64,000 nt of DNA from Lawsonibacter sp900766145 (GCF_030372275.1 NZ_JAUDDJ010000001.1); one strand, 5' to 3'; shown: positions 8,374-17,420, numbered from the stretch's first letter. Numbers and translations are program-made. The notes: generated by a model not told the origin, from the sequence alone.

Positions 8374-9675
8374 ATGCGAACTTGTGAATCTTTGCGCCGT
8401 TCCCTGTCCGCCGGAGAGTGTGACCAGATCCTTGCCAGCCTGTACGCCCTGGATGGGGCAGACAGCAGCCTGGCTGCCGCCCGTGCCCGTGCCCTGCGTG
8501 TGGTAGAGGAGTTCCAGGCCGCCTTCTCCCCCGCCGACGATACCGCTGCCGCTCTGTTCAGCGGCCCCGGCCGCACCGAGATCGGCGGCAACCACACCGA
8601 CCACCAGCATGGCCGCGTGCTGTGCGGCAGCGTGGATCTGGACATGATCAGCTGTGCCGCCCCCAACGGTCTGAATGTCATCCGCATCATCTCGGAGGGC
8701 TATCCCGCCCTGGAGGTAGAGCTGGACCAGCTGCTCCCCCGCCCCGAGGAGCGCAACACCTCCGCTGCCCTGGTCCGTGGTGTGGCAGCCAAGATCCAGG
8801 AGCTGGGCTACAAGGTGGGCGGCTTTGACGCCTGGGCCACCTCCAGCGTACTGTCCGGCTCCGGCCTGTCCTCCTCCGCCGCCTACGAGGTGCTGGTAGG
8901 CAACATTCTCAACCACTTCTTCTGTGAGGGCGCTCTCACCCCTATCCAGATCGCTAAGATCGGCCAGTACGCCGAGAACGTCTACTTCGGCAAGCCCTGC
9001 GGTCTGATGGACCAGATGGGCTCCTCTGTGGGCGGTGCGGTGGCCATCGATTTCGCCGACCCCGCCGCTCCCGTGGTGCGGAAGGTGGACTACGACTTCT
9101 CCAAGTCTGGCCACGCCCTGTGCATCGTGGACACCGGCTCCTGCCACGCCGACCTCACCGACGACTACGCCGAGATTACCCAGGAAATGGGCGCGGTGGC
9201 CGCCCACTTCGGCAAGCAGGTACTGCGGGATGTGCCCGAGGAGCAGTTCCGCGCCGAGATTCCCTCCCTGCGGGTCCGCTGCGGCGACCGGGCTGTGCTC
9301 CGCGCTCTCCACTTCTATGACGACGACCGCCGGGCCGTGGAGGAGGCCGACGCCCTGGAGGCGGGCGACTTTGAACGCTTCCTGGCTCTGGTGAATGCCT
9401 CCGGCATCTCCTCTTCCCTGCACCTGCAGAATACCTGGTCCATTGCCGATCCCAAGCAGCAGGCCATCCCCCTGGCCCTGGCCGTCGGCCGGGAACTGCT
9501 GGACGGCACCGGCGCCATCCGTGTCCACGGCGGCGGCTTTGCCGGCACCATCCAGGCCTTCGTCCCTGTGGAAAAGCTGACCGCCTTTAAGAGCGGCATG
9601 GAGAAGCTGCTGGGCCCCGGCATGTGCCACATCCTCCACATCCGTCCCCAGGGCGGCTGCGTCATTCTGGCTTAA
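8374..9675 (+). CDS. galK: Galactokinase
   Basis: 433 aa; phosphorylates galactose at C1 with ATP, first step of the Leloir pathway. GHMP-kinase features: the galactokinase signature GRTEIGGNHTDH (66-77), the ATP-binding GSGLSSSAA (162-170), and the C-terminal GGGFAGTIQAF motif. The start is ATG 8374 because TGAGGTG lies seven bases upstream; the GTG nine bases earlier is part of that ribosome site. The first gene of galK-galE-galT; galE follows after 28 bases. Confidence 0.95.
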   Translation: MRTCESLRRSLSAGECDQILASLYALDGADSSLAAARARALRVVEEFQAAFSPADDTAAALFSGPGRTEIGGNHTDHQHGRVLCGSVDLDMISCAAPNGLNVIRIISEGYPALEVELDQLLPRPEERNTSAALVRGVAAKIQELGYKVGGFDAWATSSVLSGSGLSSSAAYEVLVGNILNHFFCEGALTPIQIAKIGQYAENVYFGKPCGLMDQMGSSVGGAVAIDFADPAAPVVRKVDYDFSKSGHALCIVDTGSCHADLTDDYAEITQEMGAVAAHFGKQVLRDVPEEQFRAEIPSLRVRCGDRAVLRALHFYDDDRRAVEEADALEAGDFERFLALVNASGISSSLHLQNTWSIADPKQQAIPLALAVGRELLDGTGAIRVHGGGFAGTIQAFVPVEKLTAFKSGMEKLLGPGMCHILHIRPQGGCVILA

Positions 9676-9703
9676 GCAAATCAGAAAGGAAGCACACGGA
9701 AAT

Positions 9704-10696
9704 ATGGCTATTCTTGTTTTGGGCGGAGCCGGTTACATTGGCTCCCACACCGTATATGAACTCATTGACGCCGGCCGGGACGTGGTCGTAGCCGACAACC
9801 TGCTCACCGGCTTCCGGGCCGCGGTCCATCCCAAGGCCCGCTTCTACCAGCTGGACATCCGGGACCGCAGCGCTCTGGATGAGCTGTTCACCAAGGAGAA
9901 GATCGAGGGCGTGATCCACTTCGCCGCCTCCTCCCAGGTGGGCGAGTCCATGTCCGATCCCCTCAAGTACTACGACAACAACCTCCACGGCACCATGGTG
10001 CTGCTCCAGGCCATGGTGGCCCACGGAGTGGACAAGATCGTCTTCTCCTCCACCGCCGCCACCTACGGCGAGCCGGAGCGGGTACCCATCCTGGAGACCG
10101 ACCGCACCGATCCCACCAACTGCTACGGCGAGACCAAGTTGGCCATGGAGCACATGATGCGCTGGGTCTCCCGGGCTCACGGCCTGAAGTATGTAGCCCT
10201 GCGCTACTTCAACGCCTGCGGTGCTCACCCCTCCGGAGCCATCGGTGAGGCTCACAACCCGGAGACTCACCTCATCCCCCTGATTCTCCAGGTGCCCAAC
10301 GGCCAGCGGGAGAAGATCTCCATCTTTGGTGACGACTATGCCACCAAGGACGGCACCTGCATCCGGGACTACATCCACGTCTCCGACTTGGCCCAGGCCC
10401 ACATCCTGGCTCTGGATCACCTGCTCCAGGGCGGTGAGAGCGATGTATTTAACCTGGGTAACGGCGTGGGCTTCACCGTAAAGGAAGTCATCGACGTGGC
10501 CCGTGCCGTCACCGGCCATCCCATCCCCGCCGAGACCTGCCCCCGCCGGGCCGGCGACCCCGCTCAGCTTATTGCCTCCTCCCAGAAGGCGGTGGAGCAG
10601 CTGGGCTGGAAACCCAAGTACAACGACCTGAACACCATCATTGCTTCTGCCTGGAAGTGGCATAGCGCCCACCCCAGAGGATATGAGGAGGCTTAA
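9704..10696 (+). CDS. galE: UDP-glucose 4-epimerase
   Basis: 330 aa short-chain dehydrogenase-type epimerase interconverting UDP-galactose and UDP-glucose with bound NAD. The Rossmann motif GGAGYIGS starts at residue 7, the catalytic YGETK is at 141-145, and STAAT (the preceding Ser/Thr) is about 116-120. The family's NDYPTxDGTC region appears as DYATKDGTCIRDYIHV. Ribosome site AGAAAGGAAG. The gene stops two bases before galT, whose ribosome site (GAGGAGG) lies inside the galE 3' end, so the two are translationally linked. Confidence 0.95.
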   Translation: MAILVLGGAGYIGSHTVYELIDAGRDVVVADNLLTGFRAAVHPKARFYQLDIRDRSALDELFTKEKIEGVIHFAASSQVGESMSDPLKYYDNNLHGTMVLLQAMVAHGVDKIVFSSTAATYGEPERVPILETDRTDPTNCYGETKLAMEHMMRWVSRAHGLKYVALRYFNACGAHPSGAIGEAHNPETHLIPLILQVPNGQREKISIFGDDYATKDGTCIRDYIHVSDLAQAHILALDHLLQGGESDVFNLGNGVGFTVKEVIDVARAVTGHPIPAETCPRRAGDPAQLIASSQKAVEQLGWKPKYNDLNTIIASAWKWHSAHPRGYEEA

Positions 10697-10698
10697 TT

Positions 10699-12189
10699 AT
10701 GATCGACTACGCCATTGAAAAACTGATTTCTTATGCTCTGGACAAGGAGCTGATCCAGCCCTGCGAGAAAATCTGGGCTCTGAACACCCTGCTGGAGGTG
10801 CTGGAGCTGGACAGCTACACCCCCTCCGGCAAGGAAGTGGGCGAGGTGGACCTGCCCGCCGTTCTGGACGAGCTGATGGACGACGCCTACGCCCGGGGCG
10901 TAATGAAGGAGAACTCCATCGTCTATCGCGACCTGTTTGACACCAAGATCATGGGCGCTCTCACCCCCCGCCCCGCCCAGGTAATTGACAAGTTCCAGAC
11001 TCTGCGGGCTGAGGACCCCCAGAAGGCCACCGACTGGTACTATAAGTTCAGCCAGGACACCAACTACATCCGCCGGGACCGCATCGCCAAGGACATGCAG
11101 TGGAAGGCTCCCACCGAGTACGGCGAGCTGGACATCACCATCAACCTGTCCAAGCCCGAGAAGGACCCCAAGGCCATCGCTGCCGCCCGGAACCTGCCCG
11201 CCTCCGCCTATCCCCGCTGCCAGCTGTGCGCCGAGAATGAGGGCTACGCCGGCCGGGTGAACCACCCCGCCCGCCAGAACCACCGCATCGTGCCCATCAC
11301 CATCAACGGCTCCCCCTGGTTCCTGCAGTACTCCCCCTACGTGTACTACAACGAGCACTGCATCTGCCTTAACAGCGAGCACACCCCCATGAAGATCGAC
11401 AAGGCCTGCTTCGGCAAGCTGCTGGACTTTGTGGGCCAGTTCCCCCACTACTTCGTGGGCTCCAACGCCGACCTGCCCATCGTGGGCGGCTCCATCCTGG
11501 CCCACGACCACTTCCAGGGCGGCCGTTACACCTTCGCCATGGCCAAGGCTCCCGTGGAGACTCCCTTCACCTTCCCCGGCTACGAGGATGTACAGGCGGG
11601 CATCGTAAAGTGGCCCATGTCTGTGGTGCGCCTGACCTGCAGTGATCCCCAGCGCCTGATCGACCTGGCCGACCACATCCTCACCGCCTGGCGCGGCTAC
11701 ACCGACGAGGCGGCCCTGATTCTGGCCGAGACCGACGGTGAGCCCCACAACACCATCACTCCTATTGCCCGCCGCCGCGGCGAGGACTATGAGCTGGACC
11801 TGGTGCTGCGCAACAACCTGACCACCGAGGAGCACCCCCTGGGCGTCTATCATCCCCATGCGGAGCTGCATCACATCAAGAAGGAGAACATCGGCCTCAT
11901 CGAGGTCATGGGCCTGGCTGTTCTGCCCGCCCGCCTGAAGACCGAGCTGGCCGCCGTGGCCGAGAAGTTGGCCAAGGGCGAGGACCTGCGCGCCGATCCC
12001 CTCACCGCCTCTCACGCCGACTGGGCCGAGGGCTTTAAGGGCAAGTATGAGATCACCGCCGACAACGCCCTGGACGTGGTCCAGAAGGAGACCGGCCTGG
12101 TCTTTGCCCAGGTGCTGGAGCACGCCGGCGTCTACAAGCGCACCCCCGAGGGCAAGGAGGCCTTCCTCCGCTTCCTGAACACTCTGTAA
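10699..12189 (+). CDS. galT: UDP-glucose-hexose-1-phosphate uridylyltransferase, class II
   Basis: 496 aa, the long Firmicute-type (GalT family 2) enzyme that transfers UMP between UDP-glucose and galactose-1-phosphate. Visible family segments: CQLCAENEGYAGRVNHPARQNHR, then GGSILAHDHFQGGRYTF containing the HxH-type nucleophile region, and EDYELDLVLRNN. It completes the Leloir pathway with galK and galE in one transcript ended by a strong terminator. No truncation or frameshift is seen. Confidence 0.95.
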   Translation: MIDYAIEKLISYALDKELIQPCEKIWALNTLLEVLELDSYTPSGKEVGEVDLPAVLDELMDDAYARGVMKENSIVYRDLFDTKIMGALTPRPAQVIDKFQTLRAEDPQKATDWYYKFSQDTNYIRRDRIAKDMQWKAPTEYGELDITINLSKPEKDPKAIAAARNLPASAYPRCQLCAENEGYAGRVNHPARQNHRIVPITINGSPWFLQYSPYVYYNEHCICLNSEHTPMKIDKACFGKLLDFVGQFPHYFVGSNADLPIVGGSILAHDHFQGGRYTFAMAKAPVETPFTFPGYEDVQAGIVKWPMSVVRLTCSDPQRLIDLADHILTAWRGYTDEAALILAETDGEPHNTITPIARRRGEDYELDLVLRNNLTTEEHPLGVYHPHAELHHIKKENIGLIEVMGLAVLPARLKTELAAVAEKLAKGEDLRADPLTASHADWAEGFKGKYEITADNALDVVQKETGLVFAQVLEHAGVYKRTPEGKEAFLRFLNTL

Positions 12190-12223
12190 AGGAATATTGC
12201 CTGTCGGATATTTTTCTATAAGA

Positions 12224-12270
12224 AAACCCGGCTGGGAGACCAAATGAGTCTCCCAGCCGGGTTTCTTTCT
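12224..12270. terminator. Bidirectional terminator between galT and the ABC exporter
   Basis: A perfect 17-bp stem (12224-12240 with 12248-12264), loop of 7 bases, then TTTCTTTCT. A-rich sequence precedes the stem, so it can stop both galKET (+) and the convergent ABC exporter operon (-). Confidence 0.9.
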
Positions 12271-12280
12271 GTCTGGATTT

Positions 12281-14083
12281 TCAGGACAACTCAAACATGC
12301 CGTTGTAGAGCTGGTAGTATACTCCCTGCTGCTCCAGCAGCTCATCGTGACTGCCCCGCTCCACGATCTTGCCATGCTCCAGTACCATAATGGCATCAGC
12401 GTTGCGGACCGTAGAGAGCCGGTGGGCAATGACAAATACCGTCCGCCCCTCCATCAGCTGGTCCATGCCCTTCTCAATCAGGGCCTCAGTGCGAGTATCA
12501 ATGGACGAGGTGGCCTCATCCAGAATGAGCACCGGCGGGTCGGCTACCGCGGCCCGGGCAATGGCCAGCAGCTGCCGCTGCCCCTGGGACAGGTTGGCAC
12601 CGTCGGCAGTGACCAGGGTGTCATACCCCTTGGGCAACCGGCGGATAAAAGAGTCGGCATTGGCGATTCGGGCCGCCTTCTGGATCTCCTCCATGGTGGC
12701 GTCCAGCTTGCCGAAGCGGATGTTGTCGGCGATGGTGCCGGTAAACAGGTGCGTGTCTTGAAGGACGATGCCCAGAGAGCTGCGCAGAGCGCCCTTTTGA
12801 ATGTCCCGCACGTCGATCCCGTCGTAGAGGATGCTTCCCCCCTGCACATCGTAAAACCGGTTAATAAGGTTGGTGATGGTGGTCTTGCCCGCACCGGTAG
12901 AGCCTACGAAAGCGATCTTCTGCCCCGGCTTGGCGTATAAGCTCACATCTTTCAAGATCGGGTGGCCAGGCTCGTAGCTGAAATCCACGTGCTCAAAGCG
13001 TACATCCCCCCGCAGCGGGACGCAGGCACCGTCTTTTTTCTTCCAAACCCAGCCCGTCTCTGTCTTTTCCAGTGCTGCGTCACCTGCATCCACCTCCGGC
13101 TCCTCATCCATGGCCTCAAAGACCCGCTCCGCGCCCGCCAGAGCGGCCAGCAGGAAATTGCTCTGCTGGGTGAACTGGTTGATGGGGGCGGCGGCCTGAC
13201 GCACAAAGACCAGATAGCTGGCCAAGCTGCCCGCATCTGTCATCCCTTTCAGGGCCATAATGCCCCCCAGGACGGAGACGATGGCGTAGTTGATGTAGGA
13301 GATGGTGACCACGGCGGGAATCATGGTGGCGGCGTAGCCCTGGGCTCCGGTCCCCGCCCGGCGCAGGGCCTCATTTTTCTCATCGAAAATCTCCAGGCTG
13401 ACCTGTTCGTGGTTGAAGACCTGCACCACCTTCTGGCCGTTGACCATCTCCTGGATGTATCCGTCCAGATCACCCAGGCAGGCCTGCTGCTTAGTGTAAT
13501 AGGCCCGGCTGCGGCGGCTGCTGAACCGGATGTAGGCAAACATGGCCGCGTAGCATACCACTACCACCAGAGACAGCCGCCAGTTGAGGACAAAGAGCAA
13601 AATGAGAGTACCCGTCATCTGAATAAAGCTCTGGATGGCCATGGCAAAGCTGTTGTTCAATGCGTCGGCGATGGTATCTACGTCATTGGTGAAGTAGCTC
13701 ATGATGTCTCCGTGGCGGCGGGTATCAAAAAAGCGCAGGGGCAGGGTCTGGAGGTGGGCAAACAGGTCCCGCCGGATGTCCAGCAGCACCTTCTGGGCCG
13801 CCCGAACCATGGTCTGAGTATAGCCGTAGGCACACACTACACCCACCACATAGATGCCCACCGTCAAGGCAATTCCCTGGAGCAGGGTCTCCATGCTCCC
13901 CGACACCAGCGCATTGACCACCGGGCGGATCATATAGGTGCCCAGCAGATTGGCCGTAGCACTGATGGCAACCAGCACCCCCACCGTCAGCAGCATGAAT
14001 TTATGCCGTCCCAAATAGGAGAGGAAAGTTTTTACCGTATAGCCCAGGCGTTTGGGCTTTTTCCCGCTGAAGGTTCTAGCCAT
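12281..14083 (-). CDS. ABC exporter half-transporter (multidrug type), second subunit
   Basis: 600 aa: an N-terminal six-helix type IV exporter domain (about 20-320) followed by an ATPase domain (Walker A GSTGAGKTT, signature LSQGQ, Walker B LILDEATSSID, H-loop IAHRLSTV). Its start overlaps the end of the partner half-transporter by 8 bases. The signature LSQGQ (normally LSGGQ) together with the partner's VSGGQ suggests a heterodimer with one degenerate and one canonical site, as in BmrCD/TM287-288-type exporters. The MarR repressor at the operon head suggests induction by a drug-like ligand. Confidence 0.93.
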   Translation of the reverse strand: MARTFSGKKPKRLGYTVKTFLSYLGRHKFMLLTVGVLVAISATANLLGTYMIRPVVNALVSGSMETLLQGIALTVGIYVVGVVCAYGYTQTMVRAAQKVLLDIRRDLFAHLQTLPLRFFDTRRHGDIMSYFTNDVDTIADALNNSFAMAIQSFIQMTGTLILLFVLNWRLSLVVVVCYAAMFAYIRFSSRRSRAYYTKQQACLGDLDGYIQEMVNGQKVVQVFNHEQVSLEIFDEKNEALRRAGTGAQGYAATMIPAVVTISYINYAIVSVLGGIMALKGMTDAGSLASYLVFVRQAAAPINQFTQQSNFLLAALAGAERVFEAMDEEPEVDAGDAALEKTETGWVWKKKDGACVPLRGDVRFEHVDFSYEPGHPILKDVSLYAKPGQKIAFVGSTGAGKTTITNLINRFYDVQGGSILYDGIDVRDIQKGALRSSLGIVLQDTHLFTGTIADNIRFGKLDATMEEIQKAARIANADSFIRRLPKGYDTLVTADGANLSQGQRQLLAIARAAVADPPVLILDEATSSIDTRTEALIEKGMDQLMEGRTVFVIAHRLSTVRNADAIMVLEHGKIVERGSHDELLEQQGVYYQLYNGMFELS

Positions 14084-15812
14084 GCAGCTCCCCTCCCTTC
14101 ATCTGAGATGCATAGATCTCCTGGTAGATAGGGTCACACTCCAGCAGCTGCTGGTGGGTACCCACCGCATGGACCTTGCCATCGTCCAGAATGATGATCT
14201 GGTCGGTATTCATCACCGAGGTGATCCGCTGAGCAATGACGATCTTGGTGACTCCATCCAGCTTGGCCAGCTCCCGGCGGATTTTCCCCTCGGTAGCCGT
14301 GTCTACCGCGCTGGTGGAGTCGTCAAAAATGAGTACCTTCGGATGTTTGAGCAGTGTGCGGGCAATACATAGTCGCTGCTTTTGCCCGCCGGAGACGTTC
14401 ACTCCTCCCTGCCCCAAGTCGGCCTCAAGGCCGCCAGGCATCTCAGCAAGAAATTCATCCGCGCAGGCCGCACGGCAGGCAGCCCACAGCTGCTCCTCCC
14501 CTGCCTGGGCGTCTCCCCAGCGCAGATTCTCCTCCACCGTTCCGGAAAAAAGCACGTTCTTTTGCAGCACAATGCCCACTGCGTCCCGCAGAACATGGAT
14601 GTCGTACTCCCGCACATCCCGGCCTCCTACCTTCACAGTTCCTTCCGTGGCGTCATAAAGGCGGGGAATGAGCTGCACCAAGGTACTCTTGGCCGAGCCG
14701 GTGCCGCCCAGAATGCCCACGGTCTGACCCGCTTTAATATGCAGATCCACCTGGGACAGGGCATACTCCTGGGCATCCGCATGGTATTTAAAGGATACGC
14801 CCTCAAAGTCCACGCTGCCGTCTGCCACTTGGGTGACCGCATTCTGGGACGAAGTGATCTGAGGCTGCTCTTCCAGCACCTGTGTGATACGGTGTACGCT
14901 GGCCAGGGACCGGGTAAGCAGCAAAAACACGTTGGAGAGCATCATCATGGAGTTCATGACCTGGAATACATAGCTGAGAAACCCCGTGAGTTCTCCCACC
15001 AAAAGTTTTCCATCCAAAATCATGTTTCCCCCAAACCACATGATGAGCACGATGGCGGTATACATGATCAGCTGCAAGGAAGGCAGGTTCAGCACTGCCC
15101 ATCGGAAGGTCGCCTTAGAGGTATCGGCCAGGCGGCTGTTCACTACCTGAAAGCGCTCTTCTTCCGCCTCTCCCCGGACAAAGGCCTTCACTGCCCGGAT
15201 GGCCGTCAGATTCTCCTGCACCACATTATTTAGCCGGTCCACTGCCTTTTGAAGCTTGCCGTACATGGGCGCTACCTTCCGTACGATGCAAAAGAGAATC
15301 GCGCCCAGAACCGGTGCGCACACAATAAAAATTACAGCCAGCCGGGGGTTCATCCAGAAGGACAATCCCACCCCCATCACCAGCATGATGGGACTGCGCA
15401 CCAGGGGACGAAATCCGCCGTTGATGGCGTTTTGCAGCACTGTTACATCGGTGGTCATTCGGGTGACCAGAGAAGCTGCGTCAAAGTGGTCCAGATTGGC
15501 AAAGGAATAGCGCTGGACCTGAGCAAACTGGGCTCGGCGTACCTGAGCTCCCCAGCCATAGGATGCCCGGGCGGCAAATCGTGCATAGAGCAGCCCGGTC
15601 ACAAGAGCACACAGCGCACAGATTCCCATCTGCGCTCCTTTATAGAGCACATAGTGGATATCCTGGTTAGCCACCCCTACATCGATAAGGTCGGCCATCA
15701 GTACCGGTATCACCAGTTCAAAGCAGGTCTCCACCACCACCAGCAGCGCTCCAATCAGCAGATCGTTCCGGTAGGGACCCAGATAGCGCAGCAGCCGCTT
15801 CAGCTCTCCCAC
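14076..15812 (-). CDS. ABC exporter half-transporter (multidrug type), first subunit
   Basis: 578 aa with a GTG start at 15812, chosen because AAAGGGGGA precedes it and residues from GELKRLLRYLGPYR match the usual N-terminus; the open frame upstream of it lies inside the MarR gene. Six-helix membrane domain, then ATPase domain with Walker A GGTGSAKST (Ala in place of the usual Gly), signature VSGGQ, Walker B LIFDDSTSAVD (Asp in place of the catalytic Glu after Walker B), and IAQRITSV (Gln in place of the H-loop His). The Asp and Gln replacements mark a degenerate catalytic site, supporting a heterodimer with the downstream subunit. Confidence 0.92.
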   Translation of the reverse strand: MGELKRLLRYLGPYRNDLLIGALLVVVETCFELVIPVLMADLIDVGVANQDIHYVLYKGAQMGICALCALVTGLLYARFAARASYGWGAQVRRAQFAQVQRYSFANLDHFDAASLVTRMTTDVTVLQNAINGGFRPLVRSPIMLVMGVGLSFWMNPRLAVIFIVCAPVLGAILFCIVRKVAPMYGKLQKAVDRLNNVVQENLTAIRAVKAFVRGEAEEERFQVVNSRLADTSKATFRWAVLNLPSLQLIMYTAIVLIMWFGGNMILDGKLLVGELTGFLSYVFQVMNSMMMLSNVFLLLTRSLASVHRITQVLEEQPQITSSQNAVTQVADGSVDFEGVSFKYHADAQEYALSQVDLHIKAGQTVGILGGTGSAKSTLVQLIPRLYDATEGTVKVGGRDVREYDIHVLRDAVGIVLQKNVLFSGTVEENLRWGDAQAGEEQLWAACRAACADEFLAEMPGGLEADLGQGGVNVSGGQKQRLCIARTLLKHPKVLIFDDSTSAVDTATEGKIRRELAKLDGVTKIVIAQRITSVMNTDQIIILDDGKVHAVGTHQQLLECDPIYQEIYASQMKGGELHG

Positions 15813-16243
15813 TGCTCTTCCCCCTTTCCTTCCCGGAGATTCCGATAGGCCCGGGCCAAAAACTCTGCAAACTGCTGCCGCTCTTCCGGAGAAAATCCAC
15901 GTAGCATCTGTTCTTCCTCTTGGGCACAAAACTCCGTCCATGCCTGGACGGCCCGTCGGCCTTTTTCCGTTAACCCGACCAAATCGCCGCGTCGACTGGC
16001 TTCATCCCTCCTGCGTACGACAAATCCGCCCCGCTCCAAAGTATCCATCATTCTAGACACTGCCGCCGGGTCAATCTCAAAGTAATCGGCTAACTCTTTC
16101 TGCCGGCAGGGACCGTGGCTGTCCAAATAGACCAGAAGTTTTGGTTGCCCCGCCCCCAGGCCGATCCGCCCAAAACAAGGCCGCAGATAATTACGCTGCG
16201 CATGAAAGGCCCGGTAGAGCAGCATGTGAAAGGTTCGCTCCAT
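15800..16243 (-). CDS. MarR-family repressor
   Basis: 147 aa winged-helix protein: GPCRQKELADYFEIDPAAVSRMMDTLERGGFVVRRRDEASRRGD is the full HTH plus wing. The body helices match MarR dimers. Its 3' end overlaps the exporter start by 13 bases, so the three genes form one operon. Two palindromes TTGATATATCAA and TTGATATGTCAA lie at its promoter, indicating autorepression together with the exporter and release by a small ligand, the usual MarR scheme. Confidence 0.92.
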   Translation of the reverse strand: MERTFHMLLYRAFHAQRNYLRPCFGRIGLGAGQPKLLVYLDSHGPCRQKELADYFEIDPAAVSRMMDTLERGGFVVRRRDEASRRGDLVGLTEKGRRAVQAWTEFCAQEEEQMLRGFSPEERQQFAEFLARAYRNLREGKGEEQWES

Positions 16244-16262
16244 AAACTATCACCGCTTTTTA

Positions 16263-16316
16263 TTGATATATCAATAATTGATATGTCAATTATATCAGTT
16301 CATATTCTCCTGTCAA
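16263..16316 (-). promoter_or_regulatory. MarR-exporter promoter with two palindromic operators
   Basis: Minus-strand TTGACA (16316-16311), 16-base spacer, TATAAT (16294-16289). Two 12-bp palindromes, TTGATATATCAA (16263-16274, perfect) and TTGATATGTCAA (16278-16289, one mismatch), are centred 15 bases apart immediately downstream of the -10, over the transcription start. This is a textbook layout for repression by a MarR dimer pair. Confidence 0.85.
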
Positions 16317-16324
16317 TTCCTCCA

Positions 16325-16360
16325 CAAAAAGAGCCGGAGAGGCTTTTGGTTCCTCTCCGG
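16325..16360 (-). terminator. Rho-independent terminator of trmB
   Basis: Stem of 9 bp (16334-16342 with 16352-16360) and, on the minus strand, CTCTTTTTG directly after it. Confidence 0.8.
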
Positions 16361-16381
16361 TCTCATACTTTAGATTTTATC

Positions 16382-17119
16382 TCACGGTTCCATAGTAGAT
16401 TCTTGCTGTTCCTCGCCAGGTTCTTTTGCCGCTGGACGATTCACGGGACCAGCAATGGGGATAAACTCCGGCTCCTCCTCCATGTGCTCCTTTGTGCCCA
16501 CACAGCGGTTAATAGGAGTGCCCAAATTGTGGAATTTTTTCTCGTAGTCAGTCATGACCCCTTGAATCCCGTTGGCATGCAGGTCACGGGTCACCTCAGA
16601 CAGCGTATACCCAGCCTTTGGGAACTGAAACAGGGAATACTCAAACAGATCCCGGTTATCCGTCTTAAAGTGGATCTCTCCCCCATCCTTCAGCACCCCG
16701 CGGTACAACACCAAGAAGTTTTTGTGGGTCAGCCGCCGCCGGGCGTGGTGATTAGAGGGCCATGGATCACAGAAATTGATAAACAGCCGATCTATCTCTC
16801 CTGGAGCAAAATAATCTCTCAACCGAGCCGCATCGCCGTCTACAAAGAATACATTCGTCAGTTTCTTCTCTGCACAGCGCTCCATGGCAATGACCATCGC
16901 GTCAGGCACGCGCTCCACCGCAAGATACAAAACATCAGCGTGCTGCTCTGCCATCTCTGCAGTAAAGCGTCCCTTTCCACATCCCAGCTCCAGCCAGATC
17001 TGCTTCGCCTCAGGCATCAACGCCTGCCACTTTCCACGTTGGCCGGCCGGATCAGACACTAAAAATTGAGCGCAGCGCTCCATTCTGGGAATCAGATTCG
17101 GCTTTTTTCTCATTCGCAT
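16382..17119 (-). CDS. trmB: tRNA (guanine-46-N7)-methyltransferase
   Basis: 245 aa SAM-dependent enzyme that makes m7G46 in tRNA variable loops. The SAM loop is LGCGKGRFTAEMA (about residues 46-58), and the family hallmark DPWPSNHHARRR with LTHKNFL follows. Length is slightly above the usual 210-230 because of a C-terminal tail rich in E and P. It has its own terminator and lies back to back with the tRNA-Pro promoter. The start at 17119 has only a weak AGGTGA site; an in-frame ATG two codons later is an alternative. Confidence 0.93.
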   Translation of the reverse strand: MRMRKKPNLIPRMERCAQFLVSDPAGQRGKWQALMPEAKQIWLELGCGKGRFTAEMAEQHADVLYLAVERVPDAMVIAMERCAEKKLTNVFFVDGDAARLRDYFAPGEIDRLFINFCDPWPSNHHARRRLTHKNFLVLYRGVLKDGGEIHFKTDNRDLFEYSLFQFPKAGYTLSEVTRDLHANGIQGVMTDYEKKFHNLGTPINRCVGTKEHMEEEPEFIPIAGPVNRPAAKEPGEEQQESTMEP

Positions 17120-17173
17120 CCCATATTCACCTCACACTTTTTTCGCAATCATATTACCATACTCAAACAACAC

Positions 17174-17202
17174 TTGCAATCTTTTTAAAAATATACTATA
17201 CT
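17174..17202 (+). promoter_or_regulatory. Promoter of the tRNA-Pro locus
   Basis: TTGCAA (17174-17179), 17 bases, TATACT (17197-17202). The -10 is part of a perfect 14-bp palindrome CTATACTAGTATAG (17196-17209). It faces the tRNA-Pro half copy and the intact tRNA-Pro. Confidence 0.65.
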
Positions 17203-17265
17203 AGTATAGCTTCACGCTCAGTGGTCCCTTTCATATAACGCATTTGGTGTCGTATTACTTTATAA

Positions 17266-17304
17266 CCGGGTGTAGCGCAGTTGGTAGCACGCTTGCTTTG
17301 GGAG
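17266..17304 (+). pseudogene. 5' half of a tRNA-Pro, broken copy
   Basis: Thirty-nine bases match positions 1-39 of the intact tRNA-Pro 70 bases downstream, from CCGGGTGTAGCGC through the TTTGGGA anticodon loop, with only two differences (GCACGCTTG for GCGCGCCTG). The T-arm and acceptor 3' strand are absent: the sequence changes to unrelated AATACGCCCAGG after the loop. It cannot form a tRNA. It looks like the remnant of a tandem duplication that was partly lost or replaced. Confidence 0.85.
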
Positions 17305-17335
17305 AATACGCCCAGGCCACCCCACAACTTCATAT

Positions 17336-17411
17336 CCGGGTGTAGCGCAGTTGGTAGCGCGCCTGCTTTGGGAGCAGGATGCCGCAGGTTCGAATCCTGT
17401 CACTCGGACCA
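17336..17411 (+). tRNA. tRNA-Pro (UGG anticodon)
   Basis: Acceptor strands CCGGGTG and CACTCGG pair (one G-U), D-arm GCGC, anticodon stem CCTGC/GCAGG around loop TTTGGGA (anticodon TGG), T-arm GCAGG-TTCGAAT-CCTGT, discriminator A and an encoded CCA end. A terminator follows within 10 bases. tRNA genes are common integration sites, and the island begins about 130-145 bases downstream, but I see no duplicated tRNA 3' end at the island's other side. Confidence 0.97.
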
Positions 17412-17420
17412 TCTTTCTTA

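Noticed and set aside
8269..9639. 456-codon minus-strand frame opposite galK
   Set aside because: Gly/Val/His-rich composition typical of an antisense shadow; galK is certain on the other strand.
10693..12435. 580-codon minus-strand frame opposite galT
   Set aside because: Antisense of galT with shadow composition that runs through the terminator.
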